Shown here: one piece after another, positions 51,841 through 61,858 of the stretch | How the letters are laid out: each line of letters begins with the position of its first letter | Position numbering within the stretch: position 1 is the stretch's first letter | Origin: Gracilimonas sp. | GTDB taxonomy: Bacteria > Bacteroidota > Rhodothermia > Balneolales > Balneolaceae | Assembly (NCBI GenBank): GCA_022450045.1 | Contig: JAKURD010000004.1 | Location: forward strand, 105,194-169,193 | DNA length: 64,000 bases | Reading direction: 5' to 3' | Notes under the pieces: generated by a model | Told to the model about the DNA's origin: nothing | Database searches by the model: none | What the model saw: the letters and a program-made list of their open reading frames with translations, nothing else | Made by a program: the position numbers and the translations under genes

Positions 51841-54270
51841 TTATCGGTGTTCCAATTCAGGTTTATATCCCATTTCCACCAGTGCCTCGCGCAGGCTGGA
51901 ATCGTTAACGTTGCCATTGGTGAACACAACCGTAACTTCGCTTTGATCCAGATCCGTTTCTACGATAATATCCTCAAATCGCTTGTTGAGTGTGGTGGTA
52001 ATGGTTTCTACACAATGTTCGCAGTGCATGTTGGGGACACGATAGGTAATGGATCGCTGTCGATTTTTCTCCTCCTCCCGGAACCGGGAAGCTTTGGAGA
52101 TCAATCGTCCCCAGAAGGAGTTGGCCAGTACGGCCGTCACGCTGGCCACCATGGCGATCATCGCCCAGACCGGGTAGAGCAGTCCAGTAGTGGCCAAGGG
52201 CACGCCGATGCCGTTGAAGCTGAAGGCCAGCAACAGGTTTTGCTTGGTTTTCTTGAAGGAGTTTTCGCCGATTTCAAAGGCCTCGACCAAGGCGTACAGT
52301 CTTTCTCCCATCAGGATCACATCGGCTGATTCGATAGCAATATCGGTGCCCGTACCAATGGCCATGCCCACATCGGCCTGGGTGAGGGCCGGGGCGTCGT
52401 TGATGCCGTCGCCGACCATCGCCACGCGTTTTCCTTCTTCCTGAATACTGCGGATACGTTTGGCTTTCTGGTCGGGCTTTACCCGGGCTTCAATCTGCTC
52501 GATTCCCACCTGCTTGGCGATGGCGCGAGCGGTGCGCTCGTTGTCGCCGGTGAGCAGAACAAGATTCCTGCCCTGATCTTTCAGGCGGCTGACGGTCTCT
52601 TTGGCATCATCTTTAAGCGTATCGGACAAGGCGAAGAAGCCCGACAGGATTCTATCGGTTGCCATTGCGATGATCGTGTGCCCCTGATTCTCATGATCAG
52701 AGATCCACGAGGTATCGGCTGGCATCTCTACACCCTGTTGTTCTAAATATTCCAGGCTTCCCAAAATCACGGTTTGTCCTTCAGTCTTGGCCCTTATTCC
52801 TTTACCGGTTGTTGAGTCGAATTCATCGGCTTCGGGAAAAGCCTCTACTTCGGTCTTTGCATGTTCCACTACGGCTTGTGCTAGCGGGTGTTCGGAGTAC
52901 TGCTCAGCGGCCCCGGCCAGCCTTATAAATTTATTCTTGGACAGCTGATCGGTCGTAAACACATCCACAACGTTGGGTGCGCCAATAGTAAGCGTACCCG
53001 TTTTGTCCAGCACAACCGTGTCGATATCTTTCATGATCTGGAAGGCTTCCCCCGAGCGCATCAGGATACCCCGGTCGGCGGCCATGCCTTCGCCGCGAAT
53101 CATCGCCAGTGGCGTAGCCATGCCGAGGGCACAGGGATAGCCCAGCACAAAGACATCGAGCATGGCAAAGATACCGCGTGGCAGGTTGGTTTGACCCGTT
53201 AGGAGCCAGAGGCCCAGCGTCCAAATAAGTATGGAAACAATCGCAAAGCCCACCACTCCCGGTACGTAATATTTAAGCACCCGGTCCACCAGCTGGATAA
53301 TACTCGGTTTCATGGCGCGGGCCTCTTCAATATGCCGGGCAATCTGGTTAAGAAAAGAATCATCACCCAGGGCTGTTACCTTTACCAGTATCGTGCCGGT
53401 CTGATTGATGGATCCGCCTACAACGTTATCACCTTCGTCTTTTTCAACCGGAATGGATTCTCCGGTGACAATACTCTCGTCCACCCCCGATCGGCCATCG
53501 ATAATTTCCCCGTCCACCGGAATGTTTTCTCCGGGACGGATGCGCACGCGGTCGCCAATCTCCAACTGATTGATCTCCACTTCCTGCTCGTTGCCTTCTT
53601 CGTCTATCTTGCGGGTGGTATCGGGTTGCAGGTCGAGCAGCTTGCGTACCGATTCCGAAGCGCGGGCACGCACCTTGTTGGCCGACCATCCCGACAGAAT
53701 ATGGTAGGTAGTAATAAATACCGAGACACCAAAAAACTCGGTGGCCGGAAAGACGGGGTTGTACAGGCCAGCAATACCGCCGATTAGTCCAGAAAAAGCG
53801 CCAAACTCCAGCAGATTGTGTTGGTTCAGAATACCCCTTCGCAGTGACTGCCAGGCTTTCTTTTTGATATACCAACCCGGACCGAACATGGTGGCGAGTG
53901 CCAGACCTAAGGTCGCCCAAGGATGCCACCAGGTCATGATGCCCGTCCACATCATTGCCATGATACCCAGGGCAGCCAGCGTTAACACCGATGAAATCAT
54001 CAGGCGGTTGCGGTGCGTTTTTAGCTCCTGTTGCTGCTCTTCAAAGGCCTTGACCTTGTCCGGGTCGCGGATGGTATAACCCAGATCGAGCAGGATCTGC
54101 TTCAGCTCGGACTCCTGAATATTATCAGAATTGTACTCAATCAGTACCTGCTCGTGAGCCAGGCTTACGTTCACTTTTTTAACGCCTTCCCGCCGCCCGA
54201 TGGCTTTGTCAATGCTTTGGGCACAAAACGAACAGGCCATGCCATCGATATGGAATTGAAGATTTTGCAT
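51841..54270 (-). CDS. P1B-type metal ATPase with YPC motif and HMA domains at both ends
   Basis: 809 residues, intact. N-terminal HMA with CSFC (13-16) in [14 protein letters not shown]; eight membrane segments; actuator [11 protein letters not shown]; membrane metal-site [12 protein letters not shown] (Tyr378-Pro-Cys380) where CopA has CPC; phosphorylation Asp422 in [32 protein letters not shown] second HMA follows at residues 745-809 ([16 protein letters not shown]). It exports a soft metal from the cytoplasm using ATP. The missing first Cys of the membrane site and the C-terminal HMA are unusual; with a MerR and MerT next door, Hg(II) as well as Cu(I) should be considered. Confidence 0.87.
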   Translation of the reverse strand: MQNLQFHIDGMACSFCAQSIDKAIGRREGVKKVNVSLAHEQVLIEYNSDNIQESELKQILLDLGYTIRDPDKVKAFEEQQQELKTHRNRLMISSVLTLAALGIMAMMWTGIMTWWHPWATLGLALATMFGPGWYIKKKAWQSLRRGILNQHNLLEFGAFSGLIGGIAGLYNPVFPATEFFGVSVFITTYHILSGWSANKVRARASESVRKLLDLQPDTTRKIDEEGNEQEVEINQLEIGDRVRIRPGENIPVDGEIIDGRSGVDESIVTGESIPVEKDEGDNVVGGSINQTGTILVKVTALGDDSFLNQIARHIEEARAMKPSIIQLVDRVLKYYVPGVVGFAIVSILIWTLGLWLLTGQTNLPRGIFAMLDVFVLGYPCALGMATPLAMIRGEGMAADRGILMRSGEAFQIMKDIDTVVLDKTGTLTIGAPNVVDVFTTDQLSKNKFIRLAGAAEQYSEHPLAQAVVEHAKTEVEAFPEADEFDSTTGKGIRAKTEGQTVILGSLEYLEQQGVEMPADTSWISDHENQGHTIIAMATDRILSGFFALSDTLKDDAKETVSRLKDQGRNLVLLTGDNERTARAIAKQVGIEQIEARVKPDQKAKRIRSIQEEGKRVAMVGDGINDAPALTQADVGMAIGTGTDIAIESADVILMGERLYALVEAFEIGENSFKKTKQNLLLAFSFNGIGVPLATTGLLYPVWAMIAMVASVTAVLANSFWGRLISKASRFREEEKNRQRSITYRVPNMHCEHCVETITTTLNKRFEDIIVETDLDQSEVTVVFTNGNVNDSSLREALVEMGYKPELEHR

Positions 54271-54333
54271 AACTTATTTTTGCTTGCCACGAAAAGACTA
54301 ATACACAAAAATGATTTTAGTGTTTTTGTGGTG

Positions 54334-54543
54334 TTATTTCTTTGCGGTATAGTTAGCCTTGTCCAAGGCTTTTTCCATTTCTTCAAAGGAAGTCCGGCCC
54401 GAATCGTATTCGACCTCGGCAGATTTAGTATCAAAGGAAACATCGGCTTTTTGAACGCCATCGATCCGCTTAAGGATATTGGTCGAGCGGTCGGTGCAGC
54501 CTTCGCAGTGCAGGTCAGGGATGTTGAATGTTAGTTTTTCCAT
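54334..54543 (-). CDS. Cytoplasmic HMA-domain metallochaperone (CopZ-like)
   Basis: 69 residues, a single HMA domain without signal peptide. Metal site CEGC in NIPDLHCEGCTDRSTNILKR; core VQKADVSFDTKSAEVEYDSG. CopZ-like proteins pass Cu(I) or a similar metal to a P1B ATPase; the ATPase gene starts 63 bp downstream on the same strand. Expected partner of its HMA domains (inference). Confidence 0.85.
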   Translation of the reverse strand: MEKLTFNIPDLHCEGCTDRSTNILKRIDGVQKADVSFDTKSAEVEYDSGRTSFEEMEKALDKANYTAKK

Positions 54544-54577
54544 AATGCATTTGTTGTCTATGAATCAAAAGTTCTAT

Positions 54578-55010
54578 TTACAATACTAAAAATTGTGCCA
54601 CTATGTAGGTTAGTGCTACCAAGAGCGGCAGTTGCAATACCGGAGTTACAGCCACATCACCCAGACTTTTCGGAAAGTGAGGCACCTTCCGGTTAAAGTG
54701 CCACCAGTCCAGCCGTTGGGCTGTCAGTTCGGTGAGGTAGGCTCCTATAAAGCTTATAAGCAAGACAAAACCATAGTGCAGTATGCCTGCCTCACTGAGC
54801 CACTGATAGTCCGAAAGCCACCAGCCGATCATGATAGTACAGACCTATGGTATATAGCACGTCCGAAACAATGCCTATGGAACAATTTCCTAATCGAATG
54901 GGCCAGGGTTTGCCGGCACAGGTGCTCAACGCTTTGGTCTGTGCCAGCTCCCACGGGGTGTGCAGGAGTAGCGCTATTGTTGCGAGAAATACAACTAATT
55001 CAACAGACAT
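54578..55010 (-). pseudogene. Four-helix membrane protein of the metal operon, frameshifted
   Basis: The first frame gives MSVELVVFLATIALLLHTPW, ELAQTKALS and SDVLYTIGLYY, then shifts near 54833; the other frame continues MIGWWLSDYQWLSEAGILHY and FVLLISFIGAYLTELTAQRL to the stop at 54578, about 143 residues in total. One extra base (C) explains it. The shape matches the intact protein at 61855-62307 (HTGWEFGQ near the N-terminus; four membrane segments), so both belong to one uncharacterised family associated with metal genes here. Role unknown. Confidence 0.6.
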
Positions 55011-55013
55011 AAC

Positions 55014-55358
55014 TCAAGAGTCCTGGTCAGAATCATCCTTCGTGTCCCGCTGAACCTTCACCAATTTGAAACCGGCATTTTCAACCGTCTCTTTCAAGGT
55101 GCGGTCAGAGGGTATATGAGCCTGTTTGAACGACAGCTTGGCAAAACCTTCCTTGGGGTCAATCTGATGAATGGAAATGCCATCCAACTTTTCCAGTGAG
55201 CTTTTCAGTCCTCGTGCGCAGAATTCGCAAGACATGTCTTCAATTTTAAGTGTGATGGCCTTATCTTGCTGTATGGTTGTTGTAGTGTCTGCTTGACCGT
55301 AGGTATTTAGTGATAGGGCACCTACCAATATCAATAGAATGGATACGATTTTTTTCAT
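55014..55358 (-). CDS. Exported HMA-domain protein
   Basis: 114 residues with signal peptide MKKIVSILLILVGALSLNTY. The HMA core has CEFC in KIEDMSCEFCARGLKSSLEK. A polar acidic tail (DTKDDSDQDS) follows. A second MerP-like periplasmic metal trap, here heading the operon that contains the chaperone and the YPC ATPase. First gene after the MerR-type promoter at 55432-55463. Confidence 0.82.
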   Translation of the reverse strand: MKKIVSILLILVGALSLNTYGQADTTTTIQQDKAITLKIEDMSCEFCARGLKSSLEKLDGISIHQIDPKEGFAKLSFKQAHIPSDRTLKETVENAGFKLVKVQRDTKDDSDQDS

Positions 55359-55431
55359 ACTTCCTTCCTTTGCATGGTAATTTGTTCTTCTAAAACAGGC
55401 TTATTATTGTAATAAAACCTAATTCACCTGT

Positions 55432-55463
55432 AATATAAGGCCTGTACCATGGTCGAGAGTCAA
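55432..55463 (-). promoter_or_regulatory. MerR-type promoter of the HMA/ATPase operon
   Basis: Minus strand: TTGACT, 20-bp spacer (CTCGACCATGGTACAGGCCT, with ACCATGGT as a central palindrome), TATATT. Identical to the 51208 promoter except for about five bases in the spacer's -35-proximal half. -10 lies 74 bp upstream of the exported HMA gene. Confidence 0.75.
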
Positions 55464-55504
55464 GAGCTTTTTTTACCTTATCCAGAACCGTACTTTTAAT
55501 CATT

Positions 55505-57553
55505 TTACTTTTCCATTTCTAAAAATCGTCCGTTGATTGCAACTATGACCGTACTCAAGGACATTAAAATAGCTCCTACGGCCGGACTTAAAATAATGCC
55601 CCAGGCAAATAACACACCGGCTGCCAGAGGAATGGCGCCAATATTATACCCGGAAGCCCACCACAGGTTCTGGATCATTTTCCGATAGGTAGATTTAGAA
55701 AGTTTGATAAGGGCAGTTACATCTTCAGGGTTGTTTTTCACGAGTACGATATCTCCCGTTTCAACTGCCACATCAGACCCGGCCCCAATGGCAATACCGA
55801 CATCAGCCTGAGCAAGTGCGGGAGCATCGTTCACACCGTCTCCGGTCATGGCAACAAGCTTACCCTGTTCCTGAACTTCTTTCACTTTATTGGATTTTTC
55901 ATCGGGAAGCACTTCAGCGAATACCTGATCGATCCCTAATTCTTCAGCTACATAATCTGCGGTCTGCTGATTATCTCCGGTGAGCATAATGCACTCGATA
56001 CCCATATCATGCAGGGCTTTAATAGCGTTTTTAGAGGATTCACGAATTTCATCTCCTAATGCAACTGCTCCTGCAAGGGAGTTCTCGATAATCACAAACA
56101 CCACGGTTTTTCCTTGGGATGAAAGCTTTTCTACTTCATCTTCGGGATACGACATTTCATTTTCGCGGATGTAACCCGGACTCACAACCTTCATCGATTT
56201 TCCATTCACTTCCCCTTCAATACCTTTCCCTGTGATGGAGTTAAACTCCTCTGGTTCCCAGGTTTCATCTGCTTTCTCTAAAATACCTTTGGCCAGTGGA
56301 TGTTCAGAATTTTTCTCTAATGAGGCCGCATATTTCAGGATCTCTTCATTGGAAAATTCATTACTAAAATTCAGGATATCGGTTACGGTGAAGGTGCCTT
56401 CGGTTAGTGTGCCGGTTTTGTCAAAAATGACGGCATCCAGGTTTCGGGCTTGCTCAAAAGCTGCCCGGTCACGGATCAAAAATCCGTTGGTGGCTGCAAT
56501 GCTGGTGGATCTTGAGACGACCAGCGGAATGGCGAGTCCCAGTGCGTGCGGACAGGTGATCACCATCATGGCCACGGTTCGGTTCATCGCAAAATCGAAA
56601 CTTTGTCCGGTAAAAAAGACCCAGGCTCCAAAGGTAATGAGTCCGGCTGTGATGGCTACAATAGTCAACCAAAAAGCGGCCCTATTAGCCAGATCCTGTG
56701 TTCGTGATTTACTTTCCTGTGCTTGTCTTACCAGATCAATTACCTGAGACAAGAACGAATCGTCCCCAGTCTTAGATATCTGTACGGTGATGGAGCCTTT
56801 TTCATTTACCGAGCCACCAATGACTTCATCGTCCTTTTGTTTACTTACCGGCTTTGATTCTCCGGTGAGCATGGCTTCATTTACGCTCGATTCTTCTTTC
56901 ACTACCACACCGTCCGCCGGTATTTTCTCTCCCGGTTTGATAAGGATTTTGTCACTCTGTTGTAATTCTTCCACCGGGACATCTTCGGTAGACCCATCCT
57001 CGTTTACGCGATGGGCCTCACCGGGTATCAAAGCAGCCAGTTCTTCCAAAGCTGAAGAGGCACTCATTACGGAGCGCATTTCGATCCAGTGGCCCAGCAG
57101 CATAATTCCGACTAAGGTTGAAAGCTCCCAATACAACAGATCTCCCTCAAAACCCAAAAACCACAGCCGTGCTGTATAGATAGGCAATGGAAATGGCAAG
57201 ACCGATTAATGTCATCATGTCCGGCTGTTTTTTCTTGAGTTCATCCACTAGACTCTTTAGAAATGGCCACCCCCAAAGAAGTAAACCACGGTGGAAAGTG
57301 CGGCAAGGATCCATTTGTCTGCAGTGAACTTCCAGTCCACGCCAAGGAATTCCTGGATCATTGGTGATAGCGCCATGATGGGCAGGGTTAATCCAAGCAC
57401 CCACCAAAACCGGAATTTAAAGTCTTGAACCATCATTTTATGATGATCGTGGTGAGAGTGGCCTTCATGTCCACTGTGGTCTTGGTCGTGCCCCTTATCG
57501 TGGTTGTGACCGTTGTGATTATGGTCTTCGTGATTGTGATGTTGGTGGTTCAT
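55505..57553 (-). pseudogene. copB: CopB-like P1B-ATPase (CPH type) with His-rich N-terminus, two frameshifts
   Basis: Three frames join: the His-rich start (MNHQHHNHEDHNHNGHNHDK ... HHKMM) through LSTVVYFFGG; then WPFLKSLVDELKKKQPDMMT to STAVVFGF; then FEGDLLYWELSTLVGIMLLG to the end. Lesions are at a C run (57270-57274) and at A runs near 57149-57160. Motifs in the main part: MLTGESKPVSK, membrane CPH in MVITCPHALGLAIPL, IFDKTGTLTEG, KNSEHPLAKGI, MTGDGVNDAPAL. CPH-type pumps with His-rich heads move Cu(I)/Cu(II) or Ag(I). The 564-residue stretch from 57199 could be made alone but lacks the first membrane helices. Confidence 0.8.
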
Positions 57554-57585
57554 GTTGAGCTACGTTTAGTTAAATCGTTTGTTGC

Positions 57586-58023
57586 TTATCGGGATGACCA
57601 ATGAATGGCGGCAATTTTCCATTGTTCACCCGCTTTTCTCAGTACGGCCAGTTCAAGTGAGGCCAAGTCTATTTCTCTTTCGGAATATGTTCCTTTCATG
57701 GTACTTACCGTGCTAACCCAAGCGGTAGTTCCTTCAGTAGTAACTTTTTGAGTAAGGATCTCACGCTTCATGGCTTTCAGGAATTTTCCATCAGAGTGAA
57801 AGTGATGGGACAGGTATTCCTCCTTCGTCTCCATTCCGCTTCCTTCCAGTATCAGGGCATCATCAGCCAATAAATTGGCGGCGGCTTCCGAATCATTATC
57901 AATGATCGCTGTTTTAAAATCTCCCAGCGTCTTTAACACGGTTGTCTCTGCCTGATTTGTTTGACCCGTCACCGTTCCTGATAACAAAAGGAGCGCGCCG
58001 GTTATTTTTATAAGTGATTTCAT
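57586..58023 (-). CDS. Exported SnoaL/DUF4440-like protein
   Basis: 145 residues, signal peptide MKSLIKITGALLLLSGTVTG. The mature part is an NTF2/SnoaL-like alpha+beta cone (LGDFKTAIIDNDSEAAANLL, DDALILEGSGMETKEEYLSH, VLRKAGEQWKIAAIHWSSR). Proteins of this fold in metal and stress clusters have no agreed function. Located 32 bp upstream of the CopB-like gene on the same strand, so presumably co-transcribed. Confidence 0.75.
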   Translation of the reverse strand: MKSLIKITGALLLLSGTVTGQTNQAETTVLKTLGDFKTAIIDNDSEAAANLLADDALILEGSGMETKEEYLSHHFHSDGKFLKAMKREILTQKVTTEGTTAWVSTVSTMKGTYSEREIDLASLELAVLRKAGEQWKIAAIHWSSR

Positions 58024-58041
58024 AGGTATGGTATTCTTTGA

Positions 58042-59115
58042 TTACAGTTTAGTCATTTCAATTTGAGATAGCAGGATCGAGCCACTGCCTTGTATTTTTA
58101 GTCCGATGCTTCCGCTTTCAGAAGCATCATCGTGGCCATGTACTTTCATTTCCCGGTTTACATATCCCCGAAAATGAGTTCCATCTCCAACCACACGCAA
58201 AAACAGTTCTCCTCCAGCATCAAAGGTGCCTTCTTCAAATATGATTTCGTCTCCATTTTGAATTCTTCCCTGACGAATGATGCCTGATGAATTCAGAGAT
58301 ACGAAATCGTAATTATTCGCATCCTGTAAGTGATGAACGAGTTCCACCTCTCCATCTAAGTTATCCAGGTTGAGATAGTAATCGACCTGAATATTTTGGT
58401 AAGAGTCATGAGTCACAAACAGATTTGCTTGTTCTGAGGCTTCGAGTCGCAGCCATGGAGGTTCAGTTTGAGTGATTGCTGGTTTCAAGTTTTGAACGGA
58501 ACCTTCCACCCAGTGAAAATTAGTGATCAGGTCACTCACAGAATTTGAGTTAATAGTCCAAGTCCAATCTCCATTCTCTTTAGTAATAAAAGATGAAGAG
58601 ATGGTTGACGCACTATCGGTTGGTTCAGTAGCCTCTCGTTCTTCGGGTTGCAAAAGTTGCCCGGTTCCTGCTCCATAGCCATACACCATTTTCCCACCGT
58701 ACTCAGCGGTTTCATATACCATAAATAAACCCGGTAAAACCGTTATAAAAGCTATGACTTTAAAGGTTTTTTTCTGGAAAAGATCAAACCAGTGAAAGGC
58801 TATTCTCAATATGCCATAGAGAGTAAAAAACCAAAGGAGATACTCCGCCCAGTCGGCGTGTTCACTAAGCACGGATTGAGCTTCCGTAGGAAGAAAGATA
58901 CTATCTGCGGCTATGGTTCCGCTGTAGTAGGTGATACCGGCGAACAGAGCTCCTGATACATAAAGGATTGTATTTTTTATTTCATCCTACCATTTCTCAG
59001 GAATAAAAAAGGTAATAAAGTTTGCGAATGCGGCCACCACTAACAGTGCAATAGGAAAGTGCACAAGTAGTGGATGGATGTTTGGAGCCCAATCGGGCGT
59101 TATCAGCAGTTCCAT
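58042..59115 (-). pseudogene. DUF2231-type membrane protein with C-terminal domain, internal stop codon
   Basis: From the ATG at 59115: MELLITPDWAPNIHPLLVHF, PIALLVVAAF and FIPEKW, then an in-frame TAG (58987-58989), then DEIKNTILYVSGALFAGITY and on without shift to the stop at 58042. Relatives have a second Trp here (KWWDE-like, inferred), so TGG to TAG is likely. The N-terminal ~140 residues are a DUF2231-like membrane domain (four segments); the C-terminal ~190 form a beta-rich lectin or DUF1080-like domain (WLRLEASEQANLFVTHDSYQ). The downstream 276 residues are open but lack the first helices. Metal link unknown. Confidence 0.65.
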
Positions 59116-59131
59116 GTTTGTTTATTTTAGT

Positions 59132-60337
59132 TTAGAGTAATTGGGTATAGGCAAAAAGAGATAACCCTATCAGGTTGATGAGAATAAATAGGCTTACTGC
59201 AATTTTCTTAATCTTACCTCCGCCTTCCATTTTCATCATTTTCATCTCGTGATTTTGTAAATACTTCTTATTAAGCCAGATTAGAACACCGGCGATAAAA
59301 GTGAAAACGATATTCATCCAAAAGGTATAGTCTATTTTGAATTGAGTGATTTCCGATACCACGCGGGCACTTTCAGGTACGATTCCCAGGAACGAAAAAA
59401 GGCCGTTGAGAATCAGGGCCGTAGCTACAATGCTGACGTACATCACTCCGGCAATATACAGTGCCACTCTCCATCCATAATATTTTGCGTTGATGTGAAC
59501 CAGCGGCGGCACCATCAGATCGGAGTAGATAAATCCCGTAATTCCGGCAAACAGTACGCCATTTTCATTCAAAACGGTAGCCAGCGGAATATTTCCCATC
59601 GAGCCAATAAAGGTTGATGCAGCTACAAATGGCGCAATGAGAGCGTTTTCGATTGCCACAACCCAATTCGGAAGGTCCTGGACTTCTGCCAAAAACAAAG
59701 CAGACCAAAACGACTCGGGCACTAAAAACAGCTACAAAACCGGCAATGGTAAATCCGATCAAAATGTCTTCCCAGGCCATTTTCCAATCGTTGACAAATT
59801 TATGGCCTACCAACTTCCAGCCTTCTTTACTTTTAATTCTTTTTTTCCAGTCAAAATCCTCTTCAAGATCGCTTCCTTCAGATTCCACTTTTTCACGTGC
59901 AGCTTCCATCCAGCTCTTTGGGTATGTCAGCTTAATTAACACACTACTTATGGCGATCAAAATAATCCCACCGATGATCTCAGCCGCTAAATACTGCCAT
60001 CCCAGAAAAATGAGGATTAGTATTCCCAGTTCGATTACCAGATTGGTAGAGGCAAACATAAATGCTACCCCAGCTATAAAATGCGCCCCTTTTTTGATCA
60101 GTGCCCGGGCTGCAGCAAGAGCAGCAAAAGAGCAGGATGAGGAGGCCGCCCCAAAGAAGGTGGATAGGGAGATGCTTTTTAAGTCAGCACCTCCCATATA
60201 CTTGGTCAACTTTCCTTTGGGCACAAAAGCCTGGATCATGCCTGATACAAAATAGCCTAAAACAAATGCCCAGCCGGCTTTCCAGAAAAAGCCGAAGGCT
60301 GTTTTTGCTGATTCTCCAAATGATTGAATGTTTCCAT
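59132..60337 (-). pseudogene. ArsP/DUF318-type permease, frameshifted at start and middle
   Basis: Reading frames: from 60337 ATG-GAA loses the frame at once; adding one G gives MGNIQSFGESAKTAFGFFWK, which flows into AGWAFVLGYFVSGMIQAFVP. The main frame runs through FFGAASSSCSFAALAAARAL to IGFTIAGFVAVF, then shifts near 59726 into VPESFWSALFLAEVQDLPNW and IGSMGNIPLATVLNENGVLF to the stop. Eight or more membrane segments with the permease family's CSF motif (here SSSCSFA). Relatives export arsenicals or accompany copper genes. As written only pieces would be made. Confident on family, not on substrate. Confidence 0.7.
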
Positions 60338-60394
60338 AATGTATATTCAGTTATTGATTTATTTTTTGTGGTGATATAATTGGTGTCTATCGGA

Positions 60395-61858
60395 TTAAAC
60401 GATCTCCAAATTCGCCATCATTCCATTGTCTTCGTGTTCAAGATTGTGACAATGAAATACGTACATGCCTTTTTGAGCATCAAACTTCATGATCACACGA
60501 ACGATTTCTTTGGGCATAACAAGTACGGTGTCCTTCCACCCAGCTTCAGTGGGCGTTAACCCTCTTGTTCCGCTTCTACCCAGAACTTTAAACTGAACGG
60601 CATGCACATGCATTGGGTGAGGAACATTTGAAGTATTGATAAATTCCCAAATTTCGGTACTTCCTTGCTCCACGCTCTCATCCACGCGTTCCATTTCAAA
60701 CTGACGACCGTTAATAGTGTGACCGTTCATCATTTTCATAGCTAATCGTATCTCGCGTGTACGGTCTGCAGATGATTCGTCAGGAAAACTTGCCGGGGTA
60801 AGTTGTTGGGGAAGGTCAAACGGATCTTGATGGGTTGTCTCACCAATGTTGAATTTCATTAGTGTAAACCCGGTTCCCTGATCCGGCCCACTACCTCCCA
60901 TCATGTTTTGCATTCCCATCATGCCGCTACCTGAGGGCACATCAAACGGCTTACTAATGAGTTGAATATTGCTTTCAGCCACTTCAGAAAAATCGACCAG
61001 TATATCAGCTCTTTCCCCGGGAGCCATTAATAATTCATTGGTTTCAATAACCTCGGGTAGAAGGCCGCCATCGGTGCCAATAACCCTAAAAGAGAGGTCG
61101 TTTTGGAAGGCTAAATTATAAATACGGGCATTGGATCCATTTAATATCCTCAGGCGATACACACCGGGTTCTACATCGTGATATGGGGAAGGAACCCCGT
61201 TTACTAAAATGGTATCCCCCAAAAACCCAGTCATCATCCGTTCTGGCATAGATGGATTATAGATAATCTGCCCGGTTTCACTAATTCTCCGATCCTGGAT
61301 AACAAGCGGTATCTCGTAGTTGCCACTTGGTAAATTGAGCGCTTTTTCCTCTTCATCTTCAATAATAAAAAACCCTGCTAAGCCGCGATATACCTGCTCT
61401 CCGGTTATTCGGTGTGGATGCGGATGGTACCAGTATGTGCCGGCTCTTTGATTGAGGCTGAACTGATAAGTATAGGCCCCGCTTGAAATGGCATCTTTAG
61501 GATGTCCGTCTATTTCGGGGGGCACAATGAGTCCGTGCCAGTGAATAATACTTTTCTGTCCAATGTTATTTTCAAAGCGAATATGTGCTGTATCTCCACG
61601 TTTTTTCCGGATGGTGGGTCCGGGGATGCTACTGTTAAACTGAAAGGCGGATTGCGCGTACAAATCTCCAATTTGAATATTGGAAGGAGATGCATTCAGT
61701 GTGCTGCTGCTACCTGTCAGTTCGGAAGGAAGGACCAGCGGTAGTTGAAATTTTCCATTCAGTACGGAATTTTTGTCAAGACAAGAGACCAAGAGAGGCG
61801 AAAGTGTGAATGCCCCTGCACCCAATCCCATTCGTTTAATGAATTCCTTTCGTTTCAT
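60395..61858 (-). CDS. Multicopper oxidase (CueO/FtsP-like)
   Basis: 487 residues, intact. N-terminal export region MKRKEFIKRMGLGAGAFTLS-PLLVSC: twin-like basic start and a possible lipobox Cys. All four copper motifs are present: IIHWHGLIVP, YWYHPHPHRI, HPMHVHAVQF and VFHCHNLEHEDNGMM. A Met-rich stretch near the middle (GSGMMGMQNMMGGSG) recalls the Cu(I)-binding segment of CueO-like oxidases. It should oxidise Cu(I) to Cu(II) in the periplasm. Its start overlaps the end of the membrane protein gene upstream by 4 bp, so the two are translationally coupled. Confidence 0.9.
   Translation of the reverse strand: MKRKEFIKRMGLGAGAFTLSPLLVSCLDKNSVLNGKFQLPLVLPSELTGSSSTLNASPSNIQIGDLYAQSAFQFNSSIPGPTIRKKRGDTAHIRFENNIGQKSIIHWHGLIVPPEIDGHPKDAISSGAYTYQFSLNQRAGTYWYHPHPHRITGEQVYRGLAGFFIIEDEEEKALNLPSGNYEIPLVIQDRRISETGQIIYNPSMPERMMTGFLGDTILVNGVPSPYHDVEPGVYRLRILNGSNARIYNLAFQNDLSFRVIGTDGGLLPEVIETNELLMAPGERADILVDFSEVAESNIQLISKPFDVPSGSGMMGMQNMMGGSGPDQGTGFTLMKFNIGETTHQDPFDLPQQLTPASFPDESSADRTREIRLAMKMMNGHTINGRQFEMERVDESVEQGSTEIWEFINTSNVPHPMHVHAVQFKVLGRSGTRGLTPTEAGWKDTVLVMPKEIVRVIMKFDAQKGMYVFHCHNLEHEDNGMMANLEIV

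Noticed and set aside
57147-57407. Separate small gene in the CopB-like region
   Set aside because: Its sequence (FLKSLVDELKKKQPDMM...) is the expected continuation of the ATPase in another frame, so it is part of the broken gene.
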